Positions 47,601 to 61,500 of a stretch of DNA of 64,000 nt are shown one piece after another; position 1 is the stretch's first letter; the number at the start of each line of letters is the position of its first letter. The notes under the pieces are model-generated. The model saw only the letters and a program-made list of their open reading frames with translations. It searched no databases and was not told the origin of the DNA. The stretch comes from Smittia aterrima (taxonomy: Eukaryota; Arthropoda; Insecta; Diptera; Chironomidae). The stretch is from assembly GCA_033063855.1 (NCBI GenBank), contig CP093830.1, positions 13,454,854 to 13,518,853 of the forward strand. The letters run 5' to 3'. The position numbers and the translations under genes are program-made.

Positions 47601-50600
47601 TCGGTTGCGGAGAAAATCTTTTGTGTGTCTTCGAGATTCTTGAATGGACCGAGTTTTTTTTTCATCGTGAAATGAAAGGATTTTCGTTGGGAGGAAGTGT
47701 GTAGACAAAAGCGACCAGGGAGCTGCAAATGCCTTTGTTCCTATATGAAAGAAGAGAAGCGATCTTGTTGTCCAGTTGGCAGTTTTTCAATTTTAATTTC
47801 TCGTCTAGCCATCCGTACATGAAATGAACCTCTAATGAACCTGAAGGAATGATTTGAATGAATGAAGGGAATTGCGATTGCTTGTTGTGGGCTTCCTGAA
47901 TGCCCAGATCTTTATAATTGACGACGATCGGGAGGAAGGGGTGTCTTAGTTTCCATTCTTCTACTTGAAGAACTTTTCATGACGAAGCAACGTTTTTAAG
48001 TCGCATCTCGATTAAATTGAGAGAGAGAGAGAATAATTTTCATCTTCAAATGAATGCAAAACAAATAAAAACAAAACCAAGGGAAGAAAGATTGCGCAAA
48101 GGAAGCATTATCATCGTCGTCATCGTCCGTTCCTTTAACTGCAGCCTCGAATTCATCTTTGAATAATAAACATGAAGAAGAAAACGAGGAGAAATAATGG
48201 ACAACGGACAAGAAGAAGAACGATTCGCAATTTGAAGAAAAATAGAATAATTTATGGAAGGATGGTCCAGCGAGGTTCCTTCTTCATTTAAGTGTTGGAT
48301 GTCACATTTTTTATTTCATTCTTTTGATTATTATTGTTAAATGCTTATTCATTCTCGCGGCTGTTTCTCCTCATACATATCCTAGCCATCTCTCGCCGTG
48401 ACGAAGAAGAAGGTTCGAAAGTATTTCTGTGGGAATCAAAACAGGATTTTTTCATGTTGACGCAAGGAATTTTTCTGTGCGGAAAACATATTGCCGATGG
48501 TTCGGTGATCAAGCTGCGCGACAGTTTTTTTTTCTAGTGACATTGTTTATGCATATTGAGGTGTTGGGGAATTTAGGATTTGTGTCCTTTTGTCTCAACG
48601 AATTTTTGTTTGTCAAGGTGTGAAGCTGCTTCTTAAAATAATTCATTTTCGAAACAAACAAAGTTCACTCAATGAGCAGATCTCGATTATTTTTCGTGTT
48701 CCAAAGAAAGCAAATAAGGAGACGACTTGAAACAGCCGCAGTTGTGTAACCTTTCTGACGCGAGAAGGAACAAGAAGAAGAGCTTTGCATGTGAACGTTT
48801 GATCACTTTGTTTCGATTAGGGAAGAGAAGAAATTGTCAAAAGATTGTCGATGATGAAAAGAAAAGGGTGAAAAGAGAACCAAGATGGGCATAATCATAA
48901 TTATTAGTGATGTCTTTTACTGGACATATGGTCGACTCTTTACCCATGAGCGTCATTACCCCACAAGAGTTTCTCTTGTTTCGTGTATGAATGTGCTGGG
49001 CACACAAAAGTGATGTAAGACTTTCGCCTCGAACGAAAAACCCTTCTCGATAGAATGACCAACAGGCTTGTAACGTAATCTCAAGCAGTAATAACAACAT
49101 CGAGTGTTTAAGTGTGTGCACTTCTTTAGATCTCCTCACGGTTAGAATCTTACGAACACAAGCGAAAACATTATTCTTTCGCGAGTCACACAAGAAGCAT
49201 TAATATCTTGCCCAACGTAAAATTTAAGAGCAAGAGCAAGTTTCCGTTTCATTCACTTTAAAAAGTCTTCAAAGTAAATTCGATAGCTGAGATTTTATTT
49301 ACATCGAACATGAAACTTTGAAAAGACGTTATCTTCTTCTACAAAGTTGATTTTTTCTTCCCGCTCCTATCAAAGAGAGTTCAATGATTGAGGAGTTTGA
49401 TAATGTCTTATGTTTCTCAAAGTCAAATGTTGCCTAGAAGGTTTTGAGATCGGCAATTTGCAGAGACTGCAACGCACAGTCTATTAAAATTTTGTCTCAT
49501 AGACATCATAGAGAACCTTATATAACGACGATAAACACACATTCATCATCAAATGTGCATACAAATGTGCTTTTCCCATTGCCAAGTTTTCCACACACAA
49601 CGAGCATAGATTGTTGTTGCAATCTGAAGTTAGAATAGATTTCTATGCAAGGAAAAACATTGAGAAAATTCGTCGAGACGGGAAAAATGTATTAGAGAGG
49701 AGAGCTCGTCGGATGAAGAAAAAAAATCTTTCAAAGTTGTTCTACAGAGATAAAAAATGCATGATGCTTTTTTTTTGAAGCATACACTCGAAGGTTTTTG
49801 CAACACGCGAAAAACAGGCACGGAAGAGCTTTGATCGTGTTGGTTGAGCGACAGAGAGGAGCGCATTTCGTACACGAATGCCGCTTGCCTTTCGATATTA
49901 GTGAAACATGAAAAACTCGATTTGTTCTCACTGCGTTTTCGTACTCAATCGCAAGAACACGACGACCACGACGGGCGAATATACGAATAGGGATTTTCAT
50001 ATTGGAAAAGTTTTTTTGTGCTCGCTCTTTGCTGTATTCATTTAATTCTTCTCCTTTTTGTTGAATAAACATATAAAAAAATTCTGTTTGCGAGTAATTC
50101 ACATCAACATTTTGCCAGTGCACTAGCAAAGTTGAACGCGATCGATTAACAACTGAAAAGCAGCGGAGAGACGGGAGAAGCATTTTGTCATCGCGTTGCA
50201 TTTTTTCTTCAACCAAAAAAGTTCTTGCGCGCTTATTTATCGGAAAAGAGTTTAGTGGAAAAGCTGTTTTAATTTATTTTTCCTTTAATTGGCGAAGTTA
50301 ATTGGAAAAGTTTTTAAAGTTGTGGAAAAAATAAAAATTTCTCGCCCCAAATGGATTATTTTTGACCGAAGCCTCAAAGCGCCCCCCGAAGTAAGAGACA
50401 AGGAATTTTAGTTTGCCGAATGTAAAAAGCATTTTAAGAACAATTGATAAGTTAAGTGTTAGTTTAATCGCAAAGCATTTCTGGAACTGCGGACAGGAAA
50501 GGAGAAGAGAATAGAGAGAAACAGAAGAAAATATATTTTTATACGATGCATTTTTATAAGTGTTGATTTGTAAAAGAACTTTGATTATTGCTCGTCTTCA

Positions 50601-53600
50601 TCGAGTTCGAACAACAAGGAACAGTTTAAAGTTTAAAGCCGCAATTGAGAAATTGAGTGAAAATGAGACCTAAAAAGTGCATTCGGCAAGCTGACACAGT
50701 TGAATGATGTGAATCGAGTGAAAAGGAAGAGAAAGGATTGTTATGCAACTTTAGTTGACCGAAAATATATTTTATTTCTCAAAAAAAGAAGTGCGACGAT
50801 ATCATAAACCAGAATTAAACAGTTAAAGCCTTTATCGGTTAAGCTCAAATCCTCTTACACGACTCTCGTTGCCATTTGGATTTCTACCTTTCGAAGTTCG
50901 TCGTCCTCGTCGTTGAAGAAGGAAAAATCGTTTTCACATCAATTATACGCTTCAAATAGTTGTAATATAATTTATAGCTGAAATTCTATTAGGAAAAATA
51001 TCAATTTAAGCAAACCAAAAAGTAAGTGGATTCATAACATTTTTCTCATAACATTTTTATTTTGATCGCCGTCGGCATTAGAGAGAGTGAAGCACATGTC
51101 ATCGGAATTTAATAACTCCGCTCGCAAAAAGCTTTGAAATCCCTGACATCGGAAAAAATTGTCTGAAATTTATTTCGCCCGCGAGAAAGCCATAAATGAG
51201 TTCAGACAACTGCAAAAAAATATTATTTTTTTCCTCTTCGATATCATTTTTCCGTCCTCCGTTTGCTTCTTGCAACATTTTTTTGTCGCTCGCGATTTAG
51301 TTGCACATAAAAATAAATCTTTTTTCATTGCATTAAAAAGTGCAAAGAAAACTGTCGCATATCAAGCGACAGAATATTTTTTTGAGAGTCGAACGAACGA
51401 CGAAGAACAAAATGTGGCATTTGAAATATAAAAGAAAAGAAAAAAGCTCTCTCGGGTTGCGCATTGCTTTTCGTGTGTGGCGTTGGTGTTCGTGAAAGCT
51501 CTCCGGAGGAATTCGCTTGTATCTCCTCCTAACACAACTCATTTCAACGAATGTAATTAATGCTTGACTGTGTATGAGTGCATGAGTTCACTGAAGACAT
51601 TTTTATTTCCTTTGTGTATTTCAATTTTGTCTCAAACTTGAACTTGTCGCGAACAAAAAGTCAATCAAGACTCTTTTTTTATCATCAACTTTCGATTCAT
51701 GACTCTCCCTTCAAATGTGTCGCTCAGAAGAAAGCAAAAGAACTTTGTTTCCCGTTCGCATGAATGCGCCACACTTCACTACGTCTCCAGCACGCTTGCA
51801 TATTAATAAATGCGAAGTCAAAAAGATTTGACGCTCGACGAAGCGTACGCGAAGACTTCCTAGAAGAACTCTCGAGACTGTCTCCAACAAGTTATCAGCC
51901 AAAATGTGTGTCTCATCGTTCACCACTACCCTAAACTAAAAGAAACACAAAGAACTCAATCCCTCGACGAGCGACATAAAAAAATATCTTAAATCGCGAA
52001 AGGCAACAACAAATTTTTCTGAATCTCTCTGTATGATGATGACGATGAATCGAGAAAACGAAGCACAGAGAAAATAAATTCGCAAATTTTTTGCACAACT
52101 TTTTTGCACAAACACAGCAAAGCGGCGCTCAATTCGCAAACCATGTCAATGTTAACAGCCAGAGCATGAACCAAAAATTGTGTATGAGTATGGCGTGCGT
52201 CTAGAGCCGCGTTTATCCGACAATTCGCATGCCATTGTGCTGTGTAGGGAGACGAGAGGTTGATTTTTTTTATCCTCAGTGGCGACTAGCTCATTTGTTG
52301 AGATTTGTTTTTAATTGCAAATATCTGACGGTGACAAAAGTTCAATCGATGCCCAGAGAGTCGTCTCTATCATGTGCCCAATCTAATTTCCATATACTCA
52401 ATTGAATATTGCTCTTGCCGTCGCCCGAGAAGCACCGCTCGAGAATTAATCGCTCGGTTGTATGAGAGAGAGCCGTCGCATATTTTCCGTGTGGTGGTTT
52501 GTGCTTGGCTTTAGATACACATTGAAAATGTGAAATAAAAAAAAATTTGCACATTATACAATCCTGCTGCTTCTTCTCCGTATACGAAGACTCGCTCAAT
52601 CTGACGTAGTCGAACGAGCCGCCATTACATTTGCCTTATTCATATATAATTTTTTTTGTGTAAGAGAGTTTTAGTGTCTGTTTTGTGTTTGAGAAAGGTA
52701 AAAGACCAAGCGATTTTCCTGCTGCCTTTTTTATTTGAACATTTTTATCCTCGGTGGAAGACTTCAAATGATTTGTTCGGACGGAGAGCGACACTGACAG
52801 GAAAAAGTTGAGCTTGGATTTTTGGTGAATTGTTCAGGAATTTTAAGTTCTCGTCCCCCCGATCCGGAAAGGTTGAGATTTTGATTTTGAAAAGTTTCAC
52901 ACGAAAAAAAATGCTATAAAGCTCAATGCCGAAGGTAATAATTTTTGATGGAAATCATTTATTTTGTGAATTGATCAGTGAAATTTGTGTGATCAGAGGA
53001 TGAAAGTTTCCGAATTGTGCTAGACGCAATCGCTATTTTCCGCCCCAGGAAGAGGCGAGAGAATAATTAAAGTCTGAAACAAGTTGACGCGAGTCGTGTG
53101 TGTAGTGAAAATTTTGATATAACCCGACAAAGTGGCACAATTTGCCTTCTCGTCTGACTTCGATGATGTGTTAAAAACTCTCATTGTGAATTAAAGTCTC
53201 GCGATTAAATTTCGCCGGCCGGCTTATTTTATTCACTGGAATCAGCACAAAAAAAAAAGAAAGAAACTAACCTTGAGGGGAGCGGATTTCTCTTCTTTCC
53301 ACATCAAGGAAAAAAGAATCCTATCCACACTTCCTTGTTCCGTCGTCGTCTTGGGTGAGACATTTTTTTCCTCTTGACAGCCGACGTTGGGTCTACGAGT
53401 CATTTCGTGATTTATTTCCGTCTCCTTAACGAGCCCCGTGTCTATGGAAAAGTGCAGTCAGTGTAGAGAGTGGAAAGCTAAAATATAAAGGATTTGTGAG
53501 TAAAGGTAGTCCACGCCTTGTTTCTACAGCAAAGAATAGTTCCAAGAAAATGCTCTCCAATTCCCCAGAAACAACAAAAGTTCAAATCAAATTTGATGCG

Positions 53601-56600
53601 GAAGAAGTTTCTCTGCACAGAACGAAGGCATCGAAAATGAAATGCTGAAAAGAAACTCTTCTCTGTCGCCTCCACCATTTTGATTTCTGATTTTCAAAAA
53701 AGATTCTTTCTCGTCGTCGTCTTCAGACGTCTCTTTATTTTTATTTCACTTTAATTCATTAAATTTGAATACGACATTCATCTGTGAAATTTACGACATA
53801 TTGCTCAAAAGAAACATAAAAGAAATCCAAGCTCAAATCTCAACATGGAGCGAAGCTCTCAAACGTTTAGGGTATTTCTAAGATCTTTCAAAAAACAGCA
53901 ATGATTAATGCATCATACGATGTGTAATAAGAAGCAATTGCCCTAATGCAATTGCCTTTCCTCTCTGTTAGTACTTTTCCATCGCCAAAATGGATTTCAT
54001 GTGTTTGTTTTCCCGTGTTCTCGTCGGGCTCTTGCTGGCCGCCGCAACCAGCACATTTAAAGCGCATTTAGCTCAATTAATTACGTTATGATGCAAGTGT
54101 GCATGTCGAGGTTTTGCTGAATGTGTGTACGAGTCGAGTACGAAAAAAAAGTGCACTGTACTTCTCGTTAGCCTCGCTTGCCTTCATGCCCGCTTCAGTG
54201 CAATCGACAAAGAACGCAGAAAAATGTGCTTTTCATTTGCTTCTCCATTTTGAATTTCTTCATTCTTTCTTCATGTTCTCACCGCAATTGCAAAATGTGC
54301 AGTAGGAGAATTTTGCGGCTAAAACACGTGGTCGTTAGTTTGCTTTTGCAATTCTTTCAACGATGAAACACGATGAAGGTTACAATGAATGTTGAAGGGA
54401 ATACCGGCGACTGATAACTCTTCTAATTGATTAATTGTGTCTCATTAACTTTTGCTAATGGTTCAACGATTCCTCTCGTCTATAATTAGACAACAATTTC
54501 GAAGCGACTTTCGATGTGTGATACACGGAGAGCTTTTATCACCAAGAAGTTCAGTTTCTTTTCCTTCGTTTTTATCATCATCATATGCTCTTCTCCTTCT
54601 CATGTGTTTGTAGAGATGAAACGAAGAAAAGTCTTTTTCCCCCGATCACGCGAAAAAAAAATCTTCGACATAAAAGTGTTGGAGCTAATGGAATGAAAAC
54701 CATAACAAAAAACAGAAGGAGAACTCCACATCCGTCTCATCCTGAAGCGTGACTTGCTTTTGTTGTTGTTGTTGATGCCGCTTCCTCGACTCCGAAAATT
54801 TATTGAATATCAAAGTTCAATATACTCGCCGAGTACCAACACTTCCATGATCGTGAAAATTTCGAAAAGAGTGCGCACAGAGCTAACATGCACAATGCGG
54901 CTTCTGTTGTGTCCGTAGCTCGTCTCTATCGTTGTGTTCGGGAAAAGTATTTTTCATGAAAAACCTTCCGTCTGCTCTCATGCACATGAAATCCTTTTCC
55001 TCTCTCGTTCGCTTTTGATATGAAATTTTCCGCTTTTCTCTCTCTCTCCCCATTCACTCACACGAAAGCACTTTTCCGTAAATAGAAAAGCATTTTTCTT
55101 CACCCTTACCTACCCCATGCAAGACTGTTTTCAACCCCGAGACGCTCTCGTGGAAAATGTGTGTTGTACCGCCAGACATGATTCGTATATAACACGATTA
55201 TAATGAAAACATTTTTCTTCCCGATTTTATTTTCCTTACGATTCCGCATTTTCAGACGAAAGCAGAAATTTTTGCTGTTGTTGGTTCTTTCCTGGAGCGA
55301 TTGAAATTGCTACGCAACTGAAAATCAGTTTATTGCGAAGTCGAGTGCGGGCGAGGGAGAACCAACAGACATTTTAATTTAATGCTTGAGGAAAACATCG
55401 CTTTTTCCAGTTCCTCTGATTGCCTCAAAATTCAATTTGAAACTCCGTTGAGACATGCGATCGCGTATCGGGCGTAAAAAGCTGAGTTTCGATTCGTTAA
55501 ATGTTCATTTTCATAAATAAAAGCAAAAAAACTTTTTTTGGCACATAAAAAATGTGTTTGAGTTTTCCTTCGCGACATGAAATGTGCCGGAAGACGTTAG
55601 AAGAATAATAAAAGCGATGGAAAAGGAACAAAAGCATAAATTTTCACGTACAACGAGGGAATGAGAAGAAGCCGAGAGAGCGAGAGAGATAGAGAAAAGG
55701 GGAAAACAGGAAAAGTGCCATGAGACATCGCTTTTAGCGCAATCAAAAAAAGAAAAATTATTGATTTTGTCTGCAATTTTCCATGCGGCGTTGTTGTTGC
55801 CGTCGAATGCTGCTGGTACTCATGCCCGAGTCGTGTTTACAAACTCAACTCTTACGACACTTTAAAAGTGATTTCTCAGTGCGTTACAGACATAAATCTC
55901 TTTACGAAAGGAAGTTGCTGGGTAATTTGATTCTTTCTCACTCGAATTTCGTCTCAAGCGGAGGTTGATCGACTTTCGTTGTTGGAATCAAGTGCTTCGA
56001 GTCTCGTTCATTTAATTCCGATAAAAATGTGTCTTCATTGCTGCTTTCTCTTCGAGGCATCACGAGAAGTGTGGGCGGCCTTCTGCAAATTTCATTTTAT
56101 TGTCGAAGCTGCCGATTCGCTGTCTGAAAAGCTTTTTTTTTCAACGATTGTTGTTTCTAAAAATAAAGAGTGAATAAATGCGGCATTTTGGTTTCTGCTG
56201 CAAATTGAATGACACTAACCCACCTCCGAAACGTGCTTGAAGACTCTGCTGCTTGATTGTGCCTGGATTCCGCTTTCTAGGTTATAGTTTTTGGTTGGAA
56301 AATTGCGCTTTTCGTGATTTTCATACTCAAGCGGTTTAATTTCCTCTCATTGCCTTTTCGAATTTCAATCACGAACTCGTTCAAGTTTTGTTTTATGCTT
56401 CGATTTGTCGGCACTAAACAAATTCATTTCCCTGCTCCGGATAAACCCGTTTCCAATTTTTATCACAAGCTTTCACGCTTTTGTCAGTCAGTCAGTGAGA
56501 AAGACATTTCATTCAACTCTCTCACTAATAACATGAAACTTTTGATAAGCGTTCCGACTTTGGCGCGTCCCTTTTGAGTAAGCTTTTTCCATAATTCCAT

Positions 56601-58503
56601 TTCCTGATGTTGAGTGATGGCTTGGGTTGACTGTCGATACATGTTGCCTTGTAAGTACACGCAAGACTAACACACATCAACATTCGTTCGATTCATTTAA
56701 ATTTGCTGAAAATATTTGCAAACTTTTTTTTCTTCTGCCACTCATCGTCTTTACGGCGTTAGAGTGAAAAAAGTGAGTTTTCTGTTTGTCTTGAGCTATA
56801 GGCGATACATTTTGATACACACGAACGGAAATTTAAGCTCCTTCTTGCATTTGGTGAAATCTTTCAATTCACACGACGTCTATTTGATTAATGATTAAAG
56901 TCTAATGACTCCGCGAGAAGCTCTTTTGCCTTCTGTATTATTTCTGGATGCAATCCGACAAGAAGAAGATTTCAACAAACGAGCGGAATGATATACATCG
57001 CACACAAAATCCCTCTTTGAGAGAACATTTGTGTGGAAAATACATTGAGAATCATCTAAAAATTATCGTGAAGGTCGTTATACCGACGAGATCATTGAAC
57101 CTTCTCACTCACTCACTTCGCTGCCCGAGTTGGTTCTTTGTTGCGAAAAGAATTAAGCTTCATTTCGATTTTTGCGCTCTTAGTCAAGTTCAGTTGTTAA
57201 AGTTCGAGTCCACGTCGATCGTGATTAATTGATTGTCAGGAAAGTTCCTCAATTCATTGAACGAAACTAAACTAAATTGCGCAATAAATAATGGTAACAT
57301 CACCGTTTGGCACTTTTATTGCACTTAAATTTATTTATTGGTCACCACACGAAAGCGAAAATTGTTTTATTCCTTTGGGACATACTTTGGAACTATCACT
57401 CAACTTTGTAACTTCTGTTTTTATTATTTCTAAACGCACAACCCTTTCTAATCGATTCTCAATTACGTAAGACACTTTGAGCTTTTTAATTAAACGAATT
57501 GATCAAAGAAAATTAATTAAGTGGACGATCCGCGACTACGCACTTTTGCAACTCTTGCAAGCCAATCTTATACTGAATAGTATCGCTAAAAAATTAGAAA
57601 TTTTAATTTGTAAGACTCGCGAAAATATTGCGATACGCACTTTTGCGTGAATGTGTTGGAGGGACGACCTAAATTTCCCCGCGTGAGTAAATGAGCTGCT
57701 TTGATTGTGTTTGGAGATTGTATTCTCAGTGGCGGGCTGAATTTGTTGAGTCAGGAAGTAAAGCTTGTAAGTTCAAGGACATTCGAGTTCATGACACGAG
57801 ACAGAGCGAGACATCGTCAGTCGACCCGACTACGAGAAAAAAGAGAATAAAAAAATCCATCCCCAGAAAATAAAAACCCTGTCCAACAATTCTCATTCCA
57901 AACACAACAAAAGACGCAACAGTCCGAGTGGATTGATCAGCATAAATCCACCATACACGCACAAATACAATTGTGCGTGACCCAATTTCCTTTCCTTCGA
58001 ATCATTTACCCACATTTTCGTTATACGCGTGACTCTCGCGAAATACTTTTTTTTTCTTTTCTTTTTGCATTTTGTTACGCATATTCTTGAAGCGCGACGG
58101 GTTTTCTTGTTTTTTAATTCGCGAGTTTCGCTTTCCATTCTACGCACACTCTTTTCGCGAGTAATTGTTGAATGAAAGAAGAGGCACAATAGCCTTTGAT
58201 GAAAGTGCGAATTTGAATGACTTGAATAGGCGTAGATCAGAAGAAAACGAGACTTTTACTTTTTACGTTTCGCATTGCGTAACAAAACTCCGTTAAGCTC
58301 TCGTTTGTTTTTTGCTGTTGCTGATCAACGATTATAATGCTGATGACGATAAAATAGTTTTGAACTTAACCTATGACAATGGTTCATTGTGCTCTCACAT
58401 TCAATGACTCACATAATGCTCTTTAATAGAATTCTGCTGTCGATATCTGACCGTTCTCGTCGCTTCTTTAATTAAATAATAATTTTGTTACTTTGTTTCA
58501 GAC
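41637..58503. other. 16.8-kb stretch with no recognised exon
   Basis: AT-rich DNA. Short ORFs on both strands (the longest is 161 codons at 49731-50216, minus) translate to Lys/Phe/Ser-rich sequence without domains. TGTGCA/TGCACA words recur, with an 18-bp palindrome at 45710-45727. No tRNA, satellite or transposon was recognised. It probably contains the promoter, non-coding exons and long first intron(s) of Syncrip, as in Drosophila where the 5' part of this gene is long. Confidence 0.4.
45710..45727. repeat. 18-bp perfect palindrome
   Basis: AATGTGCAATTGCACATT is its own reverse complement. A partial second copy (ATGCAATTGCACATTT) lies about 240 bp downstream. Confidence 0.7.
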
Positions 58504-61500
58504 ATGGCGGAAGGAAATGGTGAAATTGTGGATGAAACGAAGAAGTCCGAAGATCGTGGCGACGGAGAGAAGACAGAAGACTACCCGAAATTGCTAGAAT
58601 ACGGATTAGATAAGAAAGTTGCTGCCAAATTAGATGATATTTACAAAACGGGCAAGCTCGCCCATACCGAACTCGATGAGCGCGCCCTCGATGCTCTAAA
58701 AGAATTTCCCGTTGATGGTGCCTTGAACGTCTTGAGTCAGTTTCTGGAATCGAATTTGGAGCATGTGTCGAATAAGTCAGCTTACTTATGCGGCGTCATG
58801 AAGACGTACCGGTTAGTCTTGCTCAAGTTTATAATTAAAGAAAAGTCGCTTGATAAATTCTTCTTTCATTTCATAGACAAAAGAGTCGAGCAAGCCAGCA
58901 AGGATTACCTACACCTGCAGCTCCAGTTCAAGCTAAAGGTCCCGATGAAGACAAGATCAAAGCTATTCTCGAACGCACAGGATACACATTGGACGTCACT
59001 ACAGGTATTTGAACATGAATCTCTGAAAGAATCTCATCTGACTCTCGATTTATTTCGTTCTAGGCCAGAGAAAGTATGGTGGACCTCCGCCGAATTGGGA
59101 ATTATCTCCACCAGGCAACGGTTGCGAAGTGTTTTGCGGCAAGATTCCAAAGGACATGTACGAAGATGAGCTCATCCCGCTGTTTGAAAAGTGCGGCACG
59201 ATTTGGGACTTGCGTCTCATGATGGATCCAATGACAGGCACGAATCGAGGATACGCATTTATCACATTCACAAGTCGCGATGCAGCTTACAATGCAGTCA
59301 GAGAGGTGAGTGATTGATTGCTGTGATTAAGCTTTGTCTAAGGAATTTCTTGCATAAATTTTTGAATGAAAAGATATTTAGATAAATGGCAAAAGCGATA
59401 AGCTCGACGTTAACAAGTTCAAACGAAAGAGCTCGTCGCCAAGCTTCAATTAGTTTCGTAGTAATTACTTTTCGTAGCTTAATTGTTTAATTATATTTTC
59501 TTTGTTTTAGTTCTCTTTCGTATCAATCGACATTAGACTAGTTCGGGAGTTATCCAATCGTAGTTCTCTTTCTCGTTATCATTTCATTCTTTTCGATTCT
59601 GATTTATTTCCGCCCAAGCATGACTCGTTGACTATTTAGATGAGAAACTATTTCATTTAATTTGTTGTGTGCTCATTAATCTTCTAGAAAAAGAAAATCA
59701 ATCGATTCTAAATTAAATTTCTGTTTGCAGATTAAGAAAGTAAACTATTTTCGAAGAGTTTCCAAGTTTCTTTCTATTTCTCTTCCCTTCTCGAGCTCTG
59801 GTGAATTCAAAGCTGTTCTTGTATTTTCTGATGATTTCAAATAAGTTATTTCTCTTGTGTTCTCTTTTCGATTATCTTCCTTTAATCGAGTTGTAAATAA
59901 TTCCTTCTACTTTGATTGATAATTTCCACCTTTCCTTTAGATTTTAGTTTTATCCCTTTAATCTTCATTTCTGTTTAAGTTTAGTTTTATTTATTTTTTT
60001 AATTGTTGTTGGGTACTGACTTATCATCGTTAATAGAAGTTCCCTCGTAACTAATTTTGTTACTTGTTCATTCGGGAAAAAGAAACGCGCAGAAAAATGC
60101 TTCCTTGAGTGTAAATATCTTAGCAATTACCTTCGGAAGAGATGGAGAGCCCAACAGTGAGTGCCAAATTATCGGTAGCCAAATTGGATAAAGGAAAAGT
60201 TCGTTGGATAATTGGCGAACGTTATGCAATTTAGTGCATCGTTTCGGAACCTTGAACAGAAACCAAAAAAAAAACAAAAACAATAAAACTGAACATCCTC
60301 GGGGTCAATAAATTCATTAATGCACACACAACATTAGATCGAAGCGAAAAAAAGAAATATAAACACAACATGTGGCCTTCAAACAATTCAACTGCCGAAC
60401 AAATGGTCAGAAAATTTACTTTCCAGGTCTCCTCTTTGCACAACGACACCAGATTGCGAAAGCGGCTCCTTGCGATTTGGCATCGAATTGGGCAAAGATC
60501 GAATAACAAAACAAATTCTAAATTTTACTTTTCTTTCAATTTTCTATATTAGCTGTAAACATATTAGCAAACTATTTTAGAATTTACGCTTTTAATTCGC
60601 TTATCTATATTTCTGCAAATCGCTTAACCTATTTTGCAAGATAAGAAACTTGTAAACACTTGTGGTTCCGGGTTATCTTCTGTGTAATGTTGAAAGGCGA
60701 GCATGTTTCTGAGAAACAAAAATGATAAAAGCAAAATACTTTCGTTGTTTCTCACTCGACGTTCCCTCGACTTGTTTTTATTTATTTATTATTTTTGTTG
60801 TTGACGAGGAAGCAATGTTGATCAAAGCTCTTTTGAAACTCGTCGAGTTTTCTTTGTTCTGTCGTTATCTGCATTGCTTTCTCGCCCCTTCAACTAATTG
60901 CATCGAATTCGAATCACGGAAAATTTAAATGTTGTAGCGAAAAAGCTTTTATTATTTTATGTTCTTCTTAAGTTTTCCTCTTTTGTTTATTTTAATACAA
61001 AAAGTATTTTTCTGTTCCCTAATTTGGCAAGAAAATTCATTCTCGAAAAAAAAATGAAATTGACACAAAAAATATTTTTGGTTTTCGTTATTTTATGATT
61101 TTATTTTTCTCTTCTCTCCCCAAATGAAACATATTCAACGAACAGCTCGATAACTTCGAAATAAAACCCGGCAAGTGCTTGAAAATAAATGTTAGCGTAC
61201 CCAATCTGCGCCTCTTTGTAGGCAACATACCGAAATCAAAAGGCAAAGAGGAGATAGTAGACGAATTTGGCAAATTGACAGGTAAATGAAAACAAAACAA
61301 CAACCGAACATCAACGACACATGTCACATAAAAAAATTACATCCTTGTGAAGCTTGTTTGAGCTTAGCTTTTTGGTTTTTACAATGAGCGATGGCCGTGT
61401 GTGGCCGCATATCGTCGATGTCTTTTACTAACGAAAGAAACGTGCTAAACACAAAAATGCATTAACGAAGAGAGAACTTTCTTGTTGTGTTTTAAAATTC

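Noticed and set aside
49731..50216. 161-codon reverse-strand ORF, the longest in the gene-free block
   Set aside because: Translation is a mix of Lys/Phe/Cys-rich segments without domain, signal peptide or plausible exon partners.
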